Shown here piece by piece: positions 22,026 to 25,356 of a stretch of 25,356 bases of DNA. The notes beneath the pieces are model-generated. The model worked only from the letters and a program-made list of their open reading frames with translations. It had not been told where the DNA came from and ran no database searches. Within the stretch, counting starts at the first letter, position 1. Each line of letters begins with the position of its first letter. The translations under genes were made by a program, and so were the position numbers. Origin of the DNA: JACJWR01 sp964627505. Its GTDB lineage: Bacteria; Actinomycetota; Actinomycetes; S36-B12; UBA10799. The stretch spans positions 1-25,356 of the forward strand of contig CAZVKB010000029.1 of the NCBI GenBank assembly GCA_964627505.1, read 5' to 3'.

Positions 22026-24614
22026 GTGGCTGACGACATCACAACCGAACCATCTCCCGTCGATCCGGGACCGCACGGTCGGATCGAACCGGTGGAGATT
22101 CAAGCCGAAATGCAACGCTCCTACCTCGACTACGCCATGAGCGTGATCGTGGGTCGCGCACTGCCGGATGTCACCGATGGTCTCAAACCGGTGCACCGGC
22201 GTGTGCTCTACGCCATGTATGACGGTGGCTACCGTCCCGATCGCGGCTACTTCAAGTGCACGCGCGTGATTGGCGATGTGCTTGGTAACTACCACCCCCA
22301 CGGTGACTCCTCGGTCTACGACGCGCTCGTGCGCCTGGTCCAGCCGTGGTCGCTGCGCTATCCGCTCGTCGATGGCCAGGGCAACTTCGGATCCCCCGGT
22401 AACGACCCCGCTGCGGCCCATCGCTACACCGAGTGCCGGATGTCGCCATTGGCCATGGAGATGGTCCGCGACATCGATGAGGAAACCGTCGATTTCACGC
22501 CCAACTACGACGGCCGCACGCTGGAACCCTTACTGCTGCCCGCCCGATTCCCGAACTTGCTGGCCAACGGCTCAGCGGGCATCGCTGTGGGCATGGCCAC
22601 CAACATTCCGCCCCACAACTTGACTGAACTCAATGCGGGTGTGCAGTGGGCGTTGGCCCACCCCGACGCCAAGCGTGCGGAACTACTCGATGCGCTGCTG
22701 GCCCGGATTTCCGGACCGGATTTCCCCACCGGGGCGTTGATCGTCGGGCGCCGCGGCATTGAAGAGGCCTATCGCACCGGCCGGGGATCGATCATTCTGC
22801 GCGCAGTGATCGATATTGAAGAAGACTCCCGCGGTCGTACCTGTTTGGTGATCACTGAGCTGCCCTACCAGGTGAACCCGGACAATTTGGCGTTGAAGAT
22901 TGCCGAACTGGCCAATGCCGGCAAGATCACGGGAATCGCGGATCTGCGCGATGACTCCTCGGATCGCACCGGGCAACGGCTGGTGGTCATCCTCAAGCGC
23001 GACGCCCAGCCCAAGGTGGTACTCAACCAGCTTTACAAGCACACCCAATTGCAGGATTCGTTCGGGGCCAACATGCTCGCCCTGGTCGATGGCGTGCCAC
23101 GCACCCTGACGCTGGATCAATTTGTCACCCACTGGATTGACCATCAACTCGATGTGATCCGACGTCGCACCGCCTTCCGCTTGCGCAAGGCCCAGGAGCG
23201 GGCCCACATTCTGCTGGCGTTACTCAAGGCGCTTGATGCCCTCGATGACGTCATCGCACTGATTCGGGCGAGCCGAACTGTGGAAGATGCTCGAGTCGGA
23301 CTGATGGGTCTGCTGGATATCGATGAGATTCAAGCTACGGCCATTCTGGACATGCAACTGCGGCGGTTGGCAGCGCTGGAGCGCCAGAAGATCGTGGACG
23401 AGTACGACGAACTGATGCGGCTGATCGCCGACTACCAAGACATTCTGGCCAACGAGATGCGCCAACGGGGCATCGTGGCTGACGAGTTGGCTGAGATCAC
23501 CGCGAAATATGGCGATGAGCGTCGCAGTCAGATCGTGCCCGGGGAAAATCTCGCTGAAGATGAAGATTTGATCCCGGTCCGAGACATGGTGGTCACGATT
23601 ACCGCCGACGGCTACGTCAAGCGCACCCCAACCGAGGCGTATCGCTCCCAGCGCCGTGGCGGCAAGGGCGTGAAGGGCGCTCAGCTGCGGCAAGACGACT
23701 TGGTGGAACACTTCTTCGTCGCCTCGACCCACGACTGGCTGCTGGTGCTGACAAATCAAGGCCGGGCGTATCGCACTAAGGTGTACAACCTGCCCGAGTC
23801 CGGTCGGGACGCCCGCGGGCAGCACGTGGCCAACGTTCTGGCATTTCTGCCTGGGGAACAGGCGGCCACCGTCTTGCGGGTGGCGGATTACTCTCAAGCC
23901 AGTTATCTGGTGATAGCGACCCGCACCGGCATGGTGAAGAAGACGCCGCTGCGGGACTACGACACCAATCGCAGCGGTGGTCTCATCGGGATCAACTTGC
24001 ACGACGGCGACGAAGTGGTGGGAGCGGTGCTCGCTGATAGCACCGACGATATTTTGCTGGTCAGTGAGAAGGGCATGTCAGCGCGATTCCACGCCGACGA
24101 CGCCACTCTGCGGCCAATGGGAAGGGCCACTGCCGGGGTGATCGGGATGCGTTTCCGTGGCTCCGATCGATTGTTGGCGATGCAAGTGGCCCGCGACGAC
24201 AACTATTTGGTGACCGTGACCGACGGTGGCTTTGCCAAACGCACGCAAGTGGCGGAATGGGCGCCGAAGGGACGTGGCATTCTCGGGGTGCGCGCGATGC
24301 GGATCGTGGCCGAACGCGGTTCCCTGGTGGCCGCGTGCGTGTGTGCTGAGGGCGATGAGATCTTCGCCATTGCCAGTAACGGCGTGGTGATTCGTACGCG
24401 TGTCGCCGAGATCCGAAGCACAAGTCGCGACACTATGGGCGTTGCGTTCATGGACTTGGCAGACCACGACTCTGTGGTGGCAGTGGCGCGCGCCAGTGAC
24501 GTCATGGGCCCAGAAGATCTTCTGGATGACGACGAGGTGAACAAGCCGCCAGCCATAGCAGTCTCCGACGACACAGCAGTCACCGACGACCCAGGTGAGG
24601 GAGTTGAGCAGTGA
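22026..24614 (+). CDS. gyrA: DNA gyrase subunit A
   Basis: 862-residue DNA cleavage and wrapping subunit. The active-site tyrosine is Y134 in AAHRYTECRM. The quinolone-resistance region HPHGDSSVYDALVRL keeps serine (S95) and aspartate (D99) at the positions of E. coli S83 and D87, so no known resistance substitution is seen there. The GyrA box QRRGGKG is at 542-548, at the start of the beta-pinwheel C-terminal domain, which proves this is gyrase and not topoisomerase IV. The last 40 residues form an acidic tail rich in D, E and V. GTG 22026 has AGGAGG about 12 nt upstream. The stop overlaps the next start (GTGA). Confidence 0.98.
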   Translation: MADDITTEPSPVDPGPHGRIEPVEIQAEMQRSYLDYAMSVIVGRALPDVTDGLKPVHRRVLYAMYDGGYRPDRGYFKCTRVIGDVLGNYHPHGDSSVYDALVRLVQPWSLRYPLVDGQGNFGSPGNDPAAAHRYTECRMSPLAMEMVRDIDEETVDFTPNYDGRTLEPLLLPARFPNLLANGSAGIAVGMATNIPPHNLTELNAGVQWALAHPDAKRAELLDALLARISGPDFPTGALIVGRRGIEEAYRTGRGSIILRAVIDIEEDSRGRTCLVITELPYQVNPDNLALKIAELANAGKITGIADLRDDSSDRTGQRLVVILKRDAQPKVVLNQLYKHTQLQDSFGANMLALVDGVPRTLTLDQFVTHWIDHQLDVIRRRTAFRLRKAQERAHILLALLKALDALDDVIALIRASRTVEDARVGLMGLLDIDEIQATAILDMQLRRLAALERQKIVDEYDELMRLIADYQDILANEMRQRGIVADELAEITAKYGDERRSQIVPGENLAEDEDLIPVRDMVVTITADGYVKRTPTEAYRSQRRGGKGVKGAQLRQDDLVEHFFVASTHDWLLVLTNQGRAYRTKVYNLPESGRDARGQHVANVLAFLPGEQAATVLRVADYSQASYLVIATRTGMVKKTPLRDYDTNRSGGLIGINLHDGDEVVGAVLADSTDDILLVSEKGMSARFHADDATLRPMGRATAGVIGMRFRGSDRLLAMQVARDDNYLVTVTDGGFAKRTQVAEWAPKGRGILGVRAMRIVAERGSLVAACVCAEGDEIFAIASNGVVIRTRVAEIRSTSRDTMGVAFMDLADHDSVVAVARASDVMGPEDLLDDDEVNKPPAIAVSDDTAVTDDPGEGVEQ

Positions 24615-25057
24615 GTAAAGAGCAGACCAGCACGGAAGGTGCGGATGCCAGCACTGCTGAAGCACCCGATGATGCAGCGGCGGAAACCACCGGTCCCCGG
24701 GAGGCACAACTCTACTTGAGCCGCCTTGAACCATGGTCGGTGATGAAGACCTCATTCGTGCTGTCCCTCGGCTTGGCCATTGTGATCCTGGTGGCCGTCA
24801 CCCTGGTCTGGGGCGTGCTCACTGCCCTCGGGGTGTTCTCATCGGTGAACGATGCCGTCGAAAGCGTGGCTGGGTCGTCCAGTTCGGTGCTCAACATCGA
24901 AGACCTCTTCAGCTTGGGAAATGTGCTCATGGCCGCGATTGGGCTATCGGTGCTCAACGTGATCCTGACGACTGTCTTCGCCACGCTGTTTGCTTTCATG
25001 TACAACCTCACAGTGCCGTTCGCACGCGGATTTGAGGTCACCCTCAGGGAAGAATGA
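24611..25057 (+). CDS. DUF3566 transmembrane protein
   Basis: 148-residue membrane protein of the DUF3566 family, found next to gyrA across Actinobacteria (Rv0007). A polar N-terminal tail of about 35 residues leads into LYLSRLEPWSVMKTSFVLSL. Two transmembrane segments follow, about 45-72 and 105-130, around an extracytoplasmic loop, with a short charged end (FEVTLREE). Function is unknown; the coupling to gyrA (GTGA overlap) is conserved in many genera. GTG 24611 has GGGAG about 8 nt upstream. The tRNA-Ile gene starts 36 bp after the stop. Confidence 0.88.
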   Translation: MSKEQTSTEGADASTAEAPDDAAAETTGPREAQLYLSRLEPWSVMKTSFVLSLGLAIVILVAVTLVWGVLTALGVFSSVNDAVESVAGSSSSVLNIEDLFSLGNVLMAAIGLSVLNVILTTVFATLFAFMYNLTVPFARGFEVTLREE

Positions 25058-25093
25058 ACCGTCAAATGGGGTAGGGTGAACCCGGTCAAGTTG

Positions 25094-25167
25094 GGGCCTA
25101 TAGCTCAGACGGTTAGAGCGCTTCCCTGATAAGGAAGAGGTCGGAGGTTCAAGTCCTCCTAGGCCCA
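25094..25167 (+). tRNA. ileT: tRNA-Ile (GAT anticodon)
   Basis: 74 nt with a full cloverleaf. The acceptor stem GGGCCTA (25094-25100) pairs with TAGGCCC (25160-25166), with A25167 as discriminator. The D arm is GCTC/GAGC, the anticodon arm CTTCC-CTGATAA-GGAAG with GAT at 25128-25130, and the T arm GGAGG-TTCAAGT-CCTCC. CCA is not encoded and must be added after processing. An isoleucine and an alanine tRNA after gyrA is the mycobacterial ileT-alaT arrangement. Confidence 0.98.
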
Positions 25168-25168
25168 C

Positions 25169-25294
25169 ATGAAGAAATTGCTGCTTGTTGCCGCCCTGTT
25201 GGGTGTTGGTTATGTCATCTACCGTCAAGTCTCGGCCAACCAGGCCGAGCAGGATCTGTGGACGGAAGCTACTTCCGCACCAGATCTGCGCTGA
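25169..25294 (+). CDS. DLW-39 family small protein
   Basis: 41-residue protein beginning MKKLLLVAALLGVGYVIYRQ and containing EQDLWTEAT, the family hallmark DLW. It has one hydrophobic N-terminal helix, which could be a membrane anchor, and an acidic C-terminal tail. The family occurs throughout Actinobacteria, next to gyrA and the tRNA genes, and has no known function. The ATG lies only one base after the tRNA-Ile discriminator, so there is no room for a ribosome-binding site. If the tRNA is cut from a joint transcript, the remaining mRNA is effectively leaderless. The tRNA-Ala gene starts 10 bp after the stop. Confidence 0.9.
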   Translation: MKKLLLVAALLGVGYVIYRQVSANQAEQDLWTEATSAPDLR

Positions 25295-25304
25295 CGCCCG
25301 TCCC

Positions 25305-25356
25305 GGGGGCGTAGCTCAACTGGCAGAGCACCGCCTTTGCAAGGCGGGGGTTGAGG
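25305..25356 (+). tRNA. alaT: tRNA-Ala (TGC anticodon), 3' truncated by window end
   Basis: The 5' acceptor strand GGGGGCG (25305-25311), D arm GCTC/GAGC and anticodon arm CCGCC-TTTGCAA-GGCGG with TGC at 25338-25340 are present. The sequence ends in the T arm, so about 20 nt, including the 3' acceptor strand, are outside the window. Confidence 0.93.

Noticed and set aside
1..25356. Mobile element, CRISPR, prophage or defence system
   Set aside because: No transposase, integrase, spaced repeat array or toxin/nuclease gene is seen. Gene order is that of the conserved chromosomal origin; the only repeats are the short ones listed.

Overview
This window is the replication-origin region of a GC-rich (about 60% by eye) actinobacterium. 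The gene order matches the conserved actinobacterial block known from Mycobacterium and Streptomyces: murJ - pseudokinase - ECF sigma - anti-sigma - trxB - trxA - cwlM | parB - parA - rsmG - jag - yidC - yidD - rnpA - rpmH | dnaA - oriC - dnaN - recF - DUF721 - gyrB - gyrA - DUF3566 - tRNA-Ile - DLW-39 - tRNA-Ala. I see no mobile element, CRISPR array, defence system or secondary-metabolite cluster. A 10-N gap inside cwlM suggests a draft scaffold or metagenome bin. I cannot place the genus.

Left block (1-9554, + strand, transcribed toward the origin): MurJ lipid II flippase, a separate membrane pseudokinase, a SigM-like ECF sigma factor with its membrane anti-sigma factor, thioredoxin reductase and thioredoxin, and the peptidoglycan-amidase-fold protein CwlM. 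An aminotransferase and a D-Ala-D-Ala-ligase-family enzyme follow as a two-gene unit. The theme is cell-wall precursor export and its control, with redox homeostasis.

Middle block (9551-14646, - strand, transcribed away from the origin): ParB, ParA, RsmG, a Jag/KhpB-like R3H protein, YidC, YidD, RNase P protein and ribosomal protein L34. Two near-identical parS palindromes sit between rsmG and jag. This block supplies chromosome segregation, membrane protein insertion and RNA processing.

Right block (14647-25356, + strand): the rpmH-dnaA divergent control region, DnaA, an oriC region of 527 bp with DnaA boxes, the sliding clamp, RecF, a DUF721 protein, both gyrase subunits, a DUF3566 membrane protein, tRNA-Ile(GAT), the 41-residue DLW-39 protein and a truncated tRNA-Ala(TGC).

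The large genes are ordinary. The less ordinary items are small: a 31-residue membrane microprotein antisense to the cwlM end, with a very good ribosome-binding site; a 52-codon frame linking rsmG to parA through GTGA overlaps at both ends; a 30-bp tandem duplication across the dnaN start codon; DLW-39 starting one nucleotide after the tRNA-Ile 3' end; a CwlM that keeps all metal/catalytic residues; and a probable misassembly at the N gap that, once collapsed, restores an intact cwlM.
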